This document shows positions 7,274 through 15,568 of a DNA stretch of 49,636 bases, piece after piece (within the stretch, counting starts at the first letter, position 1; each line of letters opens with the position of its first letter). The notes under the pieces are model-generated. The model did not search any database. It was not told the DNA's origin and saw only the letters and a program-made list of their open reading frames with translations. The DNA lies in IMG/VR virus record IMGVR_UViG_3300046472_000117, positions 1 to 49,636 of that record; one strand, given 5' to 3'. The DNA is from a virus. Made by a program: the position numbers and the translations under genes.

Positions 7274-9328
7274 ATGGCTTTCCCGACCACAGTGAGTGCT
7301 CTACCCACCGGCAGTAAAAACGAAGAACTTTCAAAAAACCTACACCCGAAACTTCACAACGATGCCAACGCCGAGATTAACCAGATTGAGGCAGTGCTGG
7401 CACCACGGCTGCTTGACCTGGTCAGCATCCACGATTTCGACAAAGCCGAAAACGGTGACGGTGCGGTAGACGACACTGCACCCTTCAAGGAAACCTTCGC
7501 AGCCGCCGGAGTCATTGGCAGGTGTACCATCATCATCCCGTCGCGCCGCAGGAATGGTGAATCGGCACTATGGACGGTAGGCAAAAGTGAAGCAGGTGGT
7601 GGCGAAAAATCTGTGGTCGTTCGCATACCTTCACATGTAACCGTCTCCGCCTATGGTGCCCGCATCCAGGCGCTCAAAGAATCCGGCGGCGTCGAAATGA
7701 AATGGAAACTGTTTGGTACTAGTTCGCTAAACGAACCTAAAGAAGCTCTTACAGTTGAAAATGTACGTTGGTTCGGCGGCCACTTTGTTGGCAGTGGCAA
7801 AGAGCCTGAACAGCAAGGATGTCTGGGATTTACTAGGAGCAAGGACATATGTGTTCGCGATATGAAAGCCACTAAATGGAGCAAGGAACCCACAGGATCA
7901 GGTGGTGGAGTTCTGGACTTTGGAGATAACCAAAGATGTCGTGTTGAAAGCTGTACTTTCTTGGAATGCAGCAAGGTGGGTGGCATCAACGTCATCCAGA
8001 TCACAGACTCCTACAGTGGCGGCAGCAACGAACTTCCGTTCACGGAAATTCTGGTTACCAACAACATCGTTACCGGAGCTGGAGCTTCACCGATGTGCAT
8101 CGGCATGGGGTCCGGCAGCAAATACGTGAATACTAACCCTGTACGCATAATCATCTCTAACAACGTCGCAGAGTCTACTGGTTGGTCAGGTATCACAGTA
8201 GAGCTTGGTGGTAACCCTCCGGCTGAAGGTAACTTCCACCAGATCTCAATTACCAACAATCACGCGCGCACTTCTGCAACCGCAGGGTTCAGTTACGGCA
8301 TCAGCTGTGTGGTTGATTCCACGCCGATTGTCGAATCGGCAACTGTTATTGAAAGTATCCTGATCGCCAACAACGTCGTGGACTCCACACGGTTCGGTAT
8401 CAATTCAATGGGCAGCAACACGCTGTGTCAGGACAACCTAATCAAGTGCAAGGAAAAAGGAATCTACTTCCAGTCTCCTACGGGTGTGTTCCTAGAACAG
8501 ATGTACATTGAAGGTGGTTCCATTCAGGTCAAAGAAGGAAACGCCGTTTATATGAATAAATGTATCGGCGGCACTTGCAATGTCAATGCCATGTATACAG
8601 GGGGTGGAGCTGGAGAAGAAGGCGGCATCTACCTACAAACCTGTTCACATGTCAGTGTAGAATCCAAGGTACGTAACGCTCTGGGTCCGGGCATCAAGAT
8701 TGAAGGTGGCGCTGGACATATCTCTGTCCTGTCCGGCACTCGCATTTATAACTGTTCCACCAACGGCACCAAGGCGGGCATCGAAGTAAGAGGCGAACCG
8801 ACTGGTCCGGTGTACATCATCGGAGCACAAGCCAAAGATGATCGCGGCGGCGAAGCGAAAATGAAATACGGCATTCAGAACCTGTCTGCCGGGACCAAGG
8901 TGTTCTCGCTCCGCAACATCTTGCTCGGGTGGGTAACATCAGATCACAACGGTACCTTCGCCCAGAAGCATGACAACACCATCGACGAAACCGGCAACCT
9001 GGTCGGAGCATTGGTGTGGAAAGAAGTCACAGAAGAAGTCAACGCTAAATTGGAAGCGTCCTTCTCCAAAATCGAATACGCGGTCTGGAACAACATCGTC
9101 TATCTGCGTGGTTCGATGAAATGCAAAGCAGGGGAAGAAATCGCGGCCAATGCGGTTCTCTTCAAACTCCCCGCTGGAGCGCGACCCGCTTCAACCCGCC
9201 TTATTACACAGCCAACCACAGAAGCGGTCCGCGCTGGAAAGGCCGAAGCATCGGGATCAGTCACATGTCTGAATGCCCTGAAAACGGGAATCAGCATTGG
9301 CTTCGACGGAGTTAACTTTGCGATCTAG
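7274..9328 (+). CDS. Right-handed beta-helix spike-like protein (pectate-lyase fold)
   Basis: The protein has 684 residues with ribosome site GAGGAG. Residues ~48-80 (VSIHDFDKAENGDGAVDDTA) match the start of the pectate-lyase-3 superfamily. The middle is a long run of beta-helix rungs with ITNN/SNN/ANN turns (residues ~170-510). The last ~85 residues resemble a tail-fibre receptor-binding end (VWNNIVYLRGSMKC, then FKLPAGARPASTR). Such proteins usually bind or degrade host surface glycans. It sits between MuF and the small head genes rather than after the tail genes, where no other fibre candidate is found. It may be a capsid-mounted spike or a tail spike encoded out of order. Codon use (more AAA, GAA, GTT) looks unlike its upstream neighbours, hinting at separate acquisition. 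Confidence 0.85.
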   Translation: MAFPTTVSALPTGSKNEELSKNLHPKLHNDANAEINQIEAVLAPRLLDLVSIHDFDKAENGDGAVDDTAPFKETFAAAGVIGRCTIIIPSRRRNGESALWTVGKSEAGGGEKSVVVRIPSHVTVSAYGARIQALKESGGVEMKWKLFGTSSLNEPKEALTVENVRWFGGHFVGSGKEPEQQGCLGFTRSKDICVRDMKATKWSKEPTGSGGGVLDFGDNQRCRVESCTFLECSKVGGINVIQITDSYSGGSNELPFTEILVTNNIVTGAGASPMCIGMGSGSKYVNTNPVRIIISNNVAESTGWSGITVELGGNPPAEGNFHQISITNNHARTSATAGFSYGISCVVDSTPIVESATVIESILIANNVVDSTRFGINSMGSNTLCQDNLIKCKEKGIYFQSPTGVFLEQMYIEGGSIQVKEGNAVYMNKCIGGTCNVNAMYTGGGAGEEGGIYLQTCSHVSVESKVRNALGPGIKIEGGAGHISVLSGTRIYNCSTNGTKAGIEVRGEPTGPVYIIGAQAKDDRGGEAKMKYGIQNLSAGTKVFSLRNILLGWVTSDHNGTFAQKHDNTIDETGNLVGALVWKEVTEEVNAKLEASFSKIEYAVWNNIVYLRGSMKCKAGEEIAANAVLFKLPAGARPASTRLITQPTTEAVRAGKAEASGSVTCLNALKTGISIGFDGVNFAI

Positions 9329-9342
9329 GAGGAATGAATACC

Positions 9343-9768
9343 GTGGCTAAGAAGGGACGCGGCGCACGCCGCAAGACAGCACGCAAACGTCGTCGTCATC
9401 CGGCGAAGATGAAACGACTCCAGGAACTGGAGCACTTGCAGCCGGACGCTACTGAGCAGGTGGTGCAGGCAACCAACCGCAGAATGCGTCAGGCCATGCA
9501 AGACGGCGAGCTTGAGGATGGTCTGGTCAAAGGCCCGCTGACGGTAGCAGCCGAGCACATGGTTCATCAGCTCATGCGCATACACGGCTTTGAGGGCGAG
9601 GAAGATGAGGCAGCCATCACGGCTTACCTCGAAGGCATCTGGGGTGAGCTTGCACATGCGTTCCCTGAAAAGCCTGACGTACCGTCTTACCCTGAATGGC
9701 GTGAACGCAGCCATAAGCATGCTCTAGAGGCCGCTGTGGCTGCGTCCAACGGTGACAGCCATGACTGA
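9343..9768 (+). CDS. Hypothetical basic-N-terminus protein in head module
   Basis: The protein has 141 residues. The first ~25 are strongly basic (AKKGRGARRKTARKRRRHPAK), then helical and acidic. I chose GTG 9343, ten bases after AGGAGG; ATG 9334 is in frame but only one base from that site. The gene lies between the spike-like protein and several small head genes. It could bind DNA or a capsid surface; no family is recognised. Confidence 0.7.
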   Translation: MAKKGRGARRKTARKRRRHPAKMKRLQELEHLQPDATEQVVQATNRRMRQAMQDGELEDGLVKGPLTVAAEHMVHQLMRIHGFEGEEDEAAITAYLEGIWGELAHAFPEKPDVPSYPEWRERSHKHALEAAVAASNGDSHD

Positions 9769-9943
9769 AGAAAAGGCTGGCGGTCCGCTTGATGGCAAGG
9801 GCATGCTCGGTTCAGACACACTTGGCTTTGGCACGCTGGGCGCAGGTACCGAATCCATCTGGGACGACGCCGAGCTAGGTGTTGAGTTTGAACCCGGAAC
9901 TGTGTTCTTGCGCGACTACGGTTGTTTCTACCCACAATACTAA
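9761..9943 (+). CDS. Small protein with GxLG repeats
   Basis: The protein has 60 residues from ATG 9761, overlapping the previous stop by 8 nt. It contains a glycine/leucine repeat (GMLGSDTLGFGTLGAGTE) followed by an acidic end with aromatic residues (FLRDYGCFYPQY). A similar SGTLGSGTLGEP stretch opens the tail protein at 23856, so the motif may be a shared assembly or docking element (inference). No family is recognised. Confidence 0.65.
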   Translation: MTEEKAGGPLDGKGMLGSDTLGFGTLGAGTESIWDDAELGVEFEPGTVFLRDYGCFYPQY

Positions 9944-9952
9944 GGAGAAGTA

Positions 9953-10165
9953 ATGGAGATCAGAGTCACAAACGACGCAGAGGGATGCCCGAAGGTGGAG
10001 GTCATCCAGCTTGGTGAGGGCGGAAAGCCCCACGAGGCTGACGCCGTCATCTCTTGCGTTGAGCTTGCACACAGTCAACAGGTAACAATCACAGCGGTCA
10101 ATGCCACAGAGGCGTCCGACATCGAGGTCGGCGAAGTGACCGCGTCACCCGAGGAGACATCATGA
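9953..10165 (+). CDS. Small hypothetical head-module protein, 70 residues
   Basis: Preceded by AAGGAG and coupled to the next gene by an ATGA overlap. It is acidic with alternating hydrophobic residues (VEVIQLGEGG, then QQVTITAVNATE), suggesting a small beta-sandwich. It could be a decoration or adaptor protein. No family is recognised. Confidence 0.7.
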   Translation: MEIRVTNDAEGCPKVEVIQLGEGGKPHEADAVISCVELAHSQQVTITAVNATEASDIEVGEVTASPEETS

Positions 10166-10557
10166 AGAAGGTTCTCAAGGCGTTTGCCCTTGCTCTCGGC
10201 GTCGCTGTCGCGATGTCCATGGCAGAAGTCGAACGTGCCCGACAGAAGACAGAAGCAAAAGGTGCCGAACCAGTCGTGGTCGAACCGGTGGCCAATGACA
10301 CTCAGCTGATCCCCAACGGGGACGGCACCACACTGCTGCGTATCACGGCACCTGCCGAAGCGGTGGAAGTCACAGTCATCACACCGAATCAGGTGGGCGG
10401 CAACCCGATCGAAGATCTCAAAAACCCGATCGGATCAAGCAAAACCGAGGTCATGGGTCCGTTCGACCCGGGGGTGTACAACAATTCCAAAGGCCAACTG
10501 GAAGTTAAAATCAACAAAAGCGCGTGCAAAGTCGAGATCTTCAACGTCACCTTCTAG
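10162..10557 (+). CDS. Putative head-associated beta protein with hydrophobic N-terminus
   Basis: The protein has 131 residues. Residues 1-20 (MKKVLKAFALALGVAVAMSM) look like a signal or membrane segment, but no clear cleavage site follows and the next part is helical. Residues ~48-131 form a beta-rich domain (TLLRITAPAEAVEVTVITP, then GPFDPGVYNNSKGQLEVKIN) of a kind common among phage capsid decoration proteins. Location just before the prohead protease fits a head role. The reason for a hydrophobic N-terminus in this context is unclear. Confidence 0.65.
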   Translation: MKKVLKAFALALGVAVAMSMAEVERARQKTEAKGAEPVVVEPVANDTQLIPNGDGTTLLRITAPAEAVEVTVITPNQVGGNPIEDLKNPIGSSKTEVMGPFDPGVYNNSKGQLEVKINKSACKVEIFNVTF

Positions 10558-10583
10558 GACCAGAAAGAGACAGGAGAAACGTC

Positions 10584-11999
10584 ATGGAGCTAGTAGCCGA
10601 GAGAGCGCCGATTCGTGAGGCGTCGACGAGGGCTTTCCGTGAGGGCGCTGGCACCGGGTCCAAACGTGAAATAGTAATCATCGAAGCTGGATGGGGCTCT
10701 TCCGGTTACTACTCCGAGACGGTACTCGAGCGCGACATCCCGCGCATCTTCCCGGTAGGTACTCATATGTACCTGGACCATCCCACGGTCAAAGAGGAGC
10801 GGGAACGGCCAGAGCGCAGTGTGCGTGACCTGGTCGGCACCATCGTTGAGGCTCCGCGCATGGCTGGCATCGCGTCTGTGGCTGTGTGTGAAGTATTCGA
10901 GCATTGGGTGCCTGTGATAGATGCCCTTGCCGAGTCCATCGGCTTGTCCATCCGTGCGTTCGGCGTGTCCGAAGAGGGCAGTGCTGGAGGCAAGGACGGG
11001 CCAATTATTCAAACCCTTACCGAGGGCTTGAGTATTGACTATGTAACGATGGCCGGTGCGGGTGGCAAGATCGGTGCCCTAACCGAGGCAGCACGTGCCA
11101 AGGTAATGCCACTGATCGAGTCGGCCCGTGAGAAGCAGCCAGATGCTCTGAAGCAAGAGGCACTGGACAGCGAGCTACATCAAAACCTGGAAAAGGCTGG
11201 TGAAGAAAGATTCGCTTCCGATGAACCTTACACGTACTGCTATGTGGAAGACATCGAGATCGATGACAATTGGGTTGTCTACCGCGTCCGTGTGTCGGGC
11301 GAGGAGGCTACTTACCAGCGTGTCGGGTTTGTTCGCAACACGGATGGTGACGTCGCACTGTCAGCGTCGTCCGAAGAAGTGGAGCGGGAGATTTCTTGGG
11401 TCAATGACGCGGAAGACACGGACGATGAACCAGTCATTGCTCAAGAGGTTCAGAAACTACTTGAAAAGAACCGCTCCGGCGGTCCAACCAAGGAGGACAG
11501 TATGTCCGATGAGGACAGAAAACGACTGTCGGAGCTTGAAGAGAGCAACCGTCAGTTGGAGAACGAGAACAAAACCCTCAAGGAGGAGAATGGGAAACTT
11601 CAGACCCGCGTCGAGCGCGTCGAGGAAGCCCAGAAACTCGGTGAGGCTGCCAGCGTCGCGACCAAGGCGGTTGCCAAGGTTGAGGCACTGGCCAAGTTGC
11701 CGAAGGCTCAGGCACGCGCAGTGCGCGAGGCCACTTCCGGCACCTTGCCAACCGACTCGGAGGGTCGTCTCGACAAAGACGCACTCGAAGAGCGGGCCAC
11801 CAAGAAGGCCAAGGACGAGATGGAGTATCTCGGCCTGACTTCAGAGGCTGGCAAACCGCGTGGCGTCGGCGGCGGAAACGGCGACGTGCCCGTCGAGGAG
11901 GCCGAGAACGAGAAGGACACAGCGTCGTTCGAGGCCGAGCTGATCGCGGGCGGAATGTCCGAGTCGGCTGCAAAGGTCGCAGCCCGAGGGAGGCGGTAG
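10584..11999 (+). CDS. Capsid maturation protease fused to scaffold
   Basis: The protein has 471 residues from ATG 10584 with AGGAG upstream. Residues ~1-200 resemble actinophage capsid maturation proteases (HMYLDHPTVKEE, then SIGLSIRAFG and GLSIDYVTMAG). The C-terminal ~165 residues are a charged coiled coil (RLSELEESNRQLENENKTLK) typical of scaffold proteins. Protease and scaffold in one frame with an internal start at 11502 is the lambda C/Nu3 arrangement. The protease would cleave scaffold and capsid parts during maturation. The catalytic residues are not certain from sequence alone. Confidence 0.8.
   Translation: MELVAERAPIREASTRAFREGAGTGSKREIVIIEAGWGSSGYYSETVLERDIPRIFPVGTHMYLDHPTVKEERERPERSVRDLVGTIVEAPRMAGIASVAVCEVFEHWVPVIDALAESIGLSIRAFGVSEEGSAGGKDGPIIQTLTEGLSIDYVTMAGAGGKIGALTEAARAKVMPLIESAREKQPDALKQEALDSELHQNLEKAGEERFASDEPYTYCYVEDIEIDDNWVVYRVRVSGEEATYQRVGFVRNTDGDVALSASSEEVEREISWVNDAEDTDDEPVIAQEVQKLLEKNRSGGPTKEDSMSDEDRKRLSELEESNRQLENENKTLKEENGKLQTRVERVEEAQKLGEAASVATKAVAKVEALAKLPKAQARAVREATSGTLPTDSEGRLDKDALEERATKKAKDEMEYLGLTSEAGKPRGVGGGNGDVPVEEAENEKDTASFEAELIAGGMSESAAKVAARGRR
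11502..11999 (+). CDS. Nested scaffold protein from internal start
   Basis: ATG 11502 is in frame inside the protease-scaffold gene and is preceded by AAGGAGG at 11490-11496 with five bases of spacing, a stronger ribosome site than most here. The product would be 165 residues (MSDEDRKRLSELEESNRQ...), all coiled coil followed by a disordered acidic tail. This matches free scaffold made in excess over the protease form, as in lambda Nu3. Expression is inferred from the ribosome site. Confidence 0.65.
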   Translation: MSDEDRKRLSELEESNRQLENENKTLKEENGKLQTRVERVEEAQKLGEAASVATKAVAKVEALAKLPKAQARAVREATSGTLPTDSEGRLDKDALEERATKKAKDEMEYLGLTSEAGKPRGVGGGNGDVPVEEAENEKDTASFEAELIAGGMSESAAKVAARGRR

Positions 12000-12002
12000 C
12001 CA

Positions 12003-12347
12003 ATGGCTAAGAACCGCAAGTTCGAGACCGGAAGCAACCCGCTTCCGCTCCTCGTCCCAGCAGGTGTGAAATCGGGTGACCCGGTCGTAGTTGGCCAGAT
12101 CCCCGGCGTCGCGCTGTTGGATTCACAGTACCCGGCCAAGACGGCCACTGACTGCGGAGGGGTTTACAACTTCTCCGTGGAAGGAAAAAACAAAGCAGGA
12201 GAAAAAGCGATCGCCGAAGGCGACATCATCTACATCAAGGAAGGCAAACTCAGCGTGAACAACGAAGAAGGTACTCGCTTCGGGTACGCGATGGGTGCTG
12301 TCGTCAAAAACAAAACCGAAGTCATCCCCGTCAAAGTCGGGTACTAG
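12003..12347 (+). CDS. Capsid decoration protein (DUF2190-like)
   Basis: The protein has 114 residues and lies between scaffold and major capsid genes, the usual place for head decoration proteins. The sequence has the beta-barrel pattern of the DUF2190/gpD-like group (PLLVPAGVKSGDPVVVGQIPG, then GVYNFSVEG, AIAEGDIIYIKEG, GYAMGAVV). It would trimerise on the mature capsid and stabilise it (family knowledge). Confidence 0.75.
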   Translation: MAKNRKFETGSNPLPLLVPAGVKSGDPVVVGQIPGVALLDSQYPAKTATDCGGVYNFSVEGKNKAGEKAIAEGDIIYIKEGKLSVNNEEGTRFGYAMGAVVKNKTEVIPVKVGY

Positions 12348-12362
12348 AAAGGAGATTGCCTC

Positions 12363-13526
12363 ATGAGTGACGTACTAGAGGTAATCGAGAGCATGCGTGG
12401 CGAGGAGGCCACCATTGCCCGACTGTTCTCGAAAGAGGACGGTGTCAAGATGGGTGGTGGTGGACGCTTCTCCGCACATGAGCTCGCAGAGACGCAGAAG
12501 TTCCTGAACGACATCAAGACCGGACGCCGGAAATTCTGGCAGTTCGAAGAGGCCATGAGCACTTCGGACTTCCCGATCCTGATGGGCGACATCCTCGACC
12601 GGCAGCTTCTGGGTGGATACACCGAGATTCAGCCAAGCTGGCAGGGGTATGTCAAGAAAGGTACCGTCAACGACTTCCGCAAAGTGAAGCGGGTCGCCGT
12701 CGACGGAGCCGAGGCAGTGTTCGGAAAGGTCGGCGAGCAGCAGCCGTACCCCGAGGACAGCGTCACGGACAAGAAGGACGAATATCAGGTGTTTAAGATG
12801 GGTAAGAGGATCAGCATTGACTGGGAGGACATGATCAATGATGACCTCGGTGGGTTGGACAACCTGCCCAACCGTCTTGCGCGTGGTGCGCGTAGGACGG
12901 AGCAGAAGGTCGCGGCCGAACTGTGGCTCGACGAAAACGGTCCGTCGGCCACGCTGTACTCGGCGGAACACAAAAACATCATTCCGAAAAACCCGCCGCT
13001 GAGCATCGCGGCGCTACAAACCGCGTTCCTGACCCTCGCCGAAATGAAGGATTTCGAGGGGGAACCGATCGAGATCGACGCGATCACACTGGTGATCCCG
13101 TACACCCTCTCGGTCACGGCGAACAACATCCTCCACGCTCTGACGATCGACGTCAACGAGTTTGGCGGAACCGAAAAACAGCGTCTGCGTGCCCAGAACT
13201 GGATGCAGAACAAGCTGACGGTGGTGGAAGAGCCTTACATTCCCACCATCTGTAGCAAAAAAAATGGCCTCACGACTTGGGCCTTGTTCGCGACGCCGGG
13301 GACTGCACGTCCGGCGCTCGAGCTCGGGTTCCTGCGTGGCCACGAAACTCCGGCGCTCTACGAAAAGGCACCGGACGCCCGCCTGCTCGGCGGAGGCGGA
13401 GAGGTCAGGGAGTCGTTCGAGAACGACACCATCGCCTACCGTATCCGGCACGTGCTGGGCGGTACTCAGTTCAACGAAACCGGCGGCTACAAAGTCACGG
13501 TCGCGTCGAACGGGTCTGGCGAATAG
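12363..13526 (+). CDS. Major capsid protein
   Basis: The protein has 387 residues with ribosome site AAAGGAG. Position after scaffold and decoration protein, and before the connectors, fits the HK97-fold major capsid protein. The N-terminal ~75 residues are charged and helical; the rest shows alternating beta and helix typical of this fold (FKMGKRISIDWEDMINDDLGG, then VAAELWLDENGPSATLYSAEH). A hairpin 12 nt past the stop may stabilise its mRNA. No cleaved propeptide site can be fixed by eye. Confidence 0.85.
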   Translation: MSDVLEVIESMRGEEATIARLFSKEDGVKMGGGGRFSAHELAETQKFLNDIKTGRRKFWQFEEAMSTSDFPILMGDILDRQLLGGYTEIQPSWQGYVKKGTVNDFRKVKRVAVDGAEAVFGKVGEQQPYPEDSVTDKKDEYQVFKMGKRISIDWEDMINDDLGGLDNLPNRLARGARRTEQKVAAELWLDENGPSATLYSAEHKNIIPKNPPLSIAALQTAFLTLAEMKDFEGEPIEIDAITLVIPYTLSVTANNILHALTIDVNEFGGTEKQRLRAQNWMQNKLTVVEEPYIPTICSKKNGLTTWALFATPGTARPALELGFLRGHETPALYEKAPDARLLGGGGEVRESFENDTIAYRIRHVLGGTQFNETGGYKVTVASNGSGE

Positions 13527-13537
13527 AACAAGGGATC

Positions 13538-13565
13538 GGGTCGGGTGGCTTAGGCTGCCCGACCC
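13538..13565 (+). other. Hairpin after the major capsid gene
   Basis: GGGTCGGG (13538-13545) and CCCGACCC (13558-13565) form a perfect 8-bp stem, extendable by two wobble pairs. No T-run follows. Structures at this place commonly act as weak terminators or protect the capsid mRNA 3' end (inference). Confidence 0.55.
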
Positions 13566-13589
13566 AACTCCTGCCACCGAGAGGCTGCA

Positions 13590-13955
13590 ATGACACAAAC
13601 ATACGACATCACGAATGACGCAGGTAAGGTCCGTCTCCTTATCTCAGACGTCGGTGGCGAAGATGGCAAATCTTTTCTGTATCAGGACAACGAGATCGTG
13701 GCCTTCCTGGAACTGGCTCCAGAAGAAGACATACGCCTCGCGGCTGCGCAAGCACTCCGGGCTATTGCAGCAAACGAAGCTCAGGTGTCCAAGCGCATCA
13801 AGTACCTCGAACTTACTACCGACGGTCCATCTGTGGCCGGAGCGCTGGAAAAGCTGGCAGACAAATACGAAGACGAAGCCGAAGGCGACTCTGAGGTTGA
13901 CATAGCCGAAATGGGTCGCGACGCATACGGCGATGACGCGCTAGGACTGGCCTGA
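13590..13955 (+). CDS. Head-tail connector (adaptor) protein
   Basis: The protein has 121 residues and is mostly helical (EDIRLAAAQALRAIAANEAQVSKRIKYLELTTDG), the pattern of HK97 gp6/SPP1 gp15-type adaptors that bind below the portal. It is the first gene after the major capsid protein and is coupled to the next gene (TGATG). The assignment is by position and helical pattern. Confidence 0.7.
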   Translation: MTQTYDITNDAGKVRLLISDVGGEDGKSFLYQDNEIVAFLELAPEEDIRLAAAQALRAIAANEAQVSKRIKYLELTTDGPSVAGALEKLADKYEDEAEGDSEVDIAEMGRDAYGDDALGLA

Positions 13956-14359
13956 TGCCACGAGCCGCAATCAAGTCGGGCCTGCCAGGTACAGGCCAAG
14001 CGCTGTTCCCAGAGGCTGCCAAGGAGCAGGCCCGCAGGATCGGCCTCAAAGACGAAGCTGCGCTCATCTTTGAATTCTCGTCCGAAGACGACGGAGGAGG
14101 CGACACCAAAACCACATGGAAACCTCAGGCGAAAAAAGTACGTGGTCGCATCGATCCTGTTGGCACCAAAGGCACAGGCACTTCTTTCGGCGCACAGATC
14201 GACGAGTCTACAACGCATGTCATTACTCTCGATCCAACCGCCAAAGTGTCTTCCCGCGATCGGGTAGAAATTGAGGGTGTCATGTGGACCATCACTTCAC
14301 GCCACTTTGTAACGCAGGGTGCATCCATCCAGGTGCAAGTGAAAGAGCTACGGACATGA
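13955..14359 (+). CDS. Head-tail stopper-like protein
   Basis: The protein has 134 residues and is beta-rich (VRGRIDPVGTKG, then THVITLDPTAKVSSRDRVEIEGVMWTI). The -DRVEIEG--W-I- segment is characteristic of stopper proteins that close the portal channel after packaging (family knowledge). It overlaps the next gene (ATGA). Confidence 0.7.
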   Translation: MPRAAIKSGLPGTGQALFPEAAKEQARRIGLKDEAALIFEFSSEDDGGGDTKTTWKPQAKKVRGRIDPVGTKGTGTSFGAQIDESTTHVITLDPTAKVSSRDRVEIEGVMWTITSRHFVTQGASIQVQVKELRT

Positions 14360-14652
14360 ACCTGCGCTGCGAGGTATCCATAGATATTGATCCCAACCGC
14401 AAGATTTGGATCACAGGGTCTGCCGGGCCAGTAGAGCCGGGCCAAGTGACCGACGTCGCGGCTGCGTTGACTGAGAGCGTTACCAGCCAAGCCCTAGAAG
14501 CTCACAAGGCTATGGGCATGCCAGTGGGCAACGCAGACGCGGTGCTTGCGGCTGCCAGGGCTGGCGACCCCAGCGAACGCAAACCACGTCCAGAGGACAA
14601 AGCCAGCATGGCCACGTTTGGAGAAGAGGAGGAGGACGAGGATGCCACTTGA
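14356..14652 (+). CDS. Hypothetical neck-region protein
   Basis: The protein has 98 residues from ATG 14356, coupled to the stopper gene. An N-terminal beta segment (RCEVSIDIDPNRKIWITG) is followed by helices and a very acidic end (FGEEEEDEDAT). It lies between stopper and gp10-like genes. No family is recognised; a neck or head-tail joining role is likely from context only. Confidence 0.65.
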   Translation: MNLRCEVSIDIDPNRKIWITGSAGPVEPGQVTDVAAALTESVTSQALEAHKAMGMPVGNADAVLAAARAGDPSERKPRPEDKASMATFGEEEEDEDAT

Positions 14653-14953
14653 GAGTCGTATCCCCAAGATCATCCTGCTCTCGCAGAGCGGAGTCACCCT
14701 TGCCGTGCGCAAAGCTGAAGCTGCCATCGAGCGTCGCGCTAAGGAAAAGTCACGTGTGGACACCGGGGCTATGCGCGGCGGCTGGCAGCACAGGGCCACG
14801 AGCAGCATGGAGGGTGTGGTGTTCAACCTTGTGTCCTACACAATCTACAACGAGTACGGCACAGTGAACATGTCGGCACAGCCCATGCTCCGTCCGGCCA
14901 TTGAGGAGACGAGGGGCGAGTTCGAGAAGAACATACGTGAGGCGTACCTATGA
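14642..14953 (+). CDS. HK97 gp10-like neck/tail completion protein
   Basis: The protein has 103 residues from ATG 14642, preceded by GGAGGAGGACGAGG. The typical gp10 pattern is present: a helix (LAVRKAEAAIERRAKEKSR), then VDTGAMRGGW, then YTIYNEYGT and QPMLRPAIEE. These proteins join the tail tube to the head (family knowledge). It overlaps the next gene (ATGA). Confidence 0.85.
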   Translation: MPLESRIPKIILLSQSGVTLAVRKAEAAIERRAKEKSRVDTGAMRGGWQHRATSSMEGVVFNLVSYTIYNEYGTVNMSAQPMLRPAIEETRGEFEKNIREAYL

Positions 14954-15345
14954 ACCCGGTACGTAAAGCCCTTGCCACTGTGATGAAGGAAGACAAACCG
15001 TTGATGGCGCTTGCGACAGGTGGTGTGCATTACAAGATGGCACCGCAGGGCACAGTGCCTCCGTATGTGATCTTCTTCAAGTCTTCGGGCATACCTGACT
15101 ATGCCTTCCGCGGATACCCGATCGACCAAGATGTATGGCTGATCAAGGGTGTAGGTGAAAGCACTGTCGCGGAGGATATAGACAAACGCCTTAAGGAAAT
15201 CTTGGATGGTGCTGACTTGACCATCGAAGGAAAGGCTCACCAAGACCTACGTCACATTTCGGACGTAGACTTCGACGAGGTAGTAAACGGTGAGCGAATC
15301 GATCATGTCGGGGCTGAGTATAAGCTCGACTCGGAATATCAGTAA
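14950..15345 (+). CDS. Tail terminator-like protein
   Basis: The protein has 131 residues. It starts with a helix, then has the alternating beta pattern of the lambda gpU/DUF3168 group (PPYVIFFKSSG, then QDVWLIKGVGES and AEDIDKRLKEILDGADLTIEG). It would cap the tail at its final length and mate with the neck. Position before the major tail protein supports this. Confidence 0.75.
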   Translation: MNPVRKALATVMKEDKPLMALATGGVHYKMAPQGTVPPYVIFFKSSGIPDYAFRGYPIDQDVWLIKGVGESTVAEDIDKRLKEILDGADLTIEGKAHQDLRHISDVDFDEVVNGERIDHVGAEYKLDSEYQ

Positions 15346-15358
15346 GGAGGAAGTCAGT

Positions 15359-15565
15359 ATGAAAACCTACAAGAACATCAGTACGGTCGAGCAGCTTGGA
15401 ATCGATCCAGGCCAGACCGGACAGATCGACATCCCGAAAGACCAAGAGGATCGCATGGTCGACAGGGGTGCCATCGAAGTAGTGACGACCAGCACGACAT
15501 CCGAAGGCGGTTCAAGCGGCACGACGAAGACGCCCCCGGACACTCGGGCTGGCGGGAAGGAGTAA
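15359..15565 (+). CDS. Small hypothetical protein before the major tail gene
   Basis: The protein has 68 residues from ATG 15359 with AAGGAGGA upstream. The first ~45 residues form a compact-looking unit (TYKNISTVEQLGIDPGQTG); the C-terminus is a low-complexity Ser/Thr/Gly tail. No family is recognised. It is probably a minor neck or tail protein. Confidence 0.65.
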   Translation: MKTYKNISTVEQLGIDPGQTGQIDIPKDQEDRMVDRGAIEVVTTSTTSEGGSSGTTKTPPDTRAGGKE

Positions 15566-15568
15566 CTG

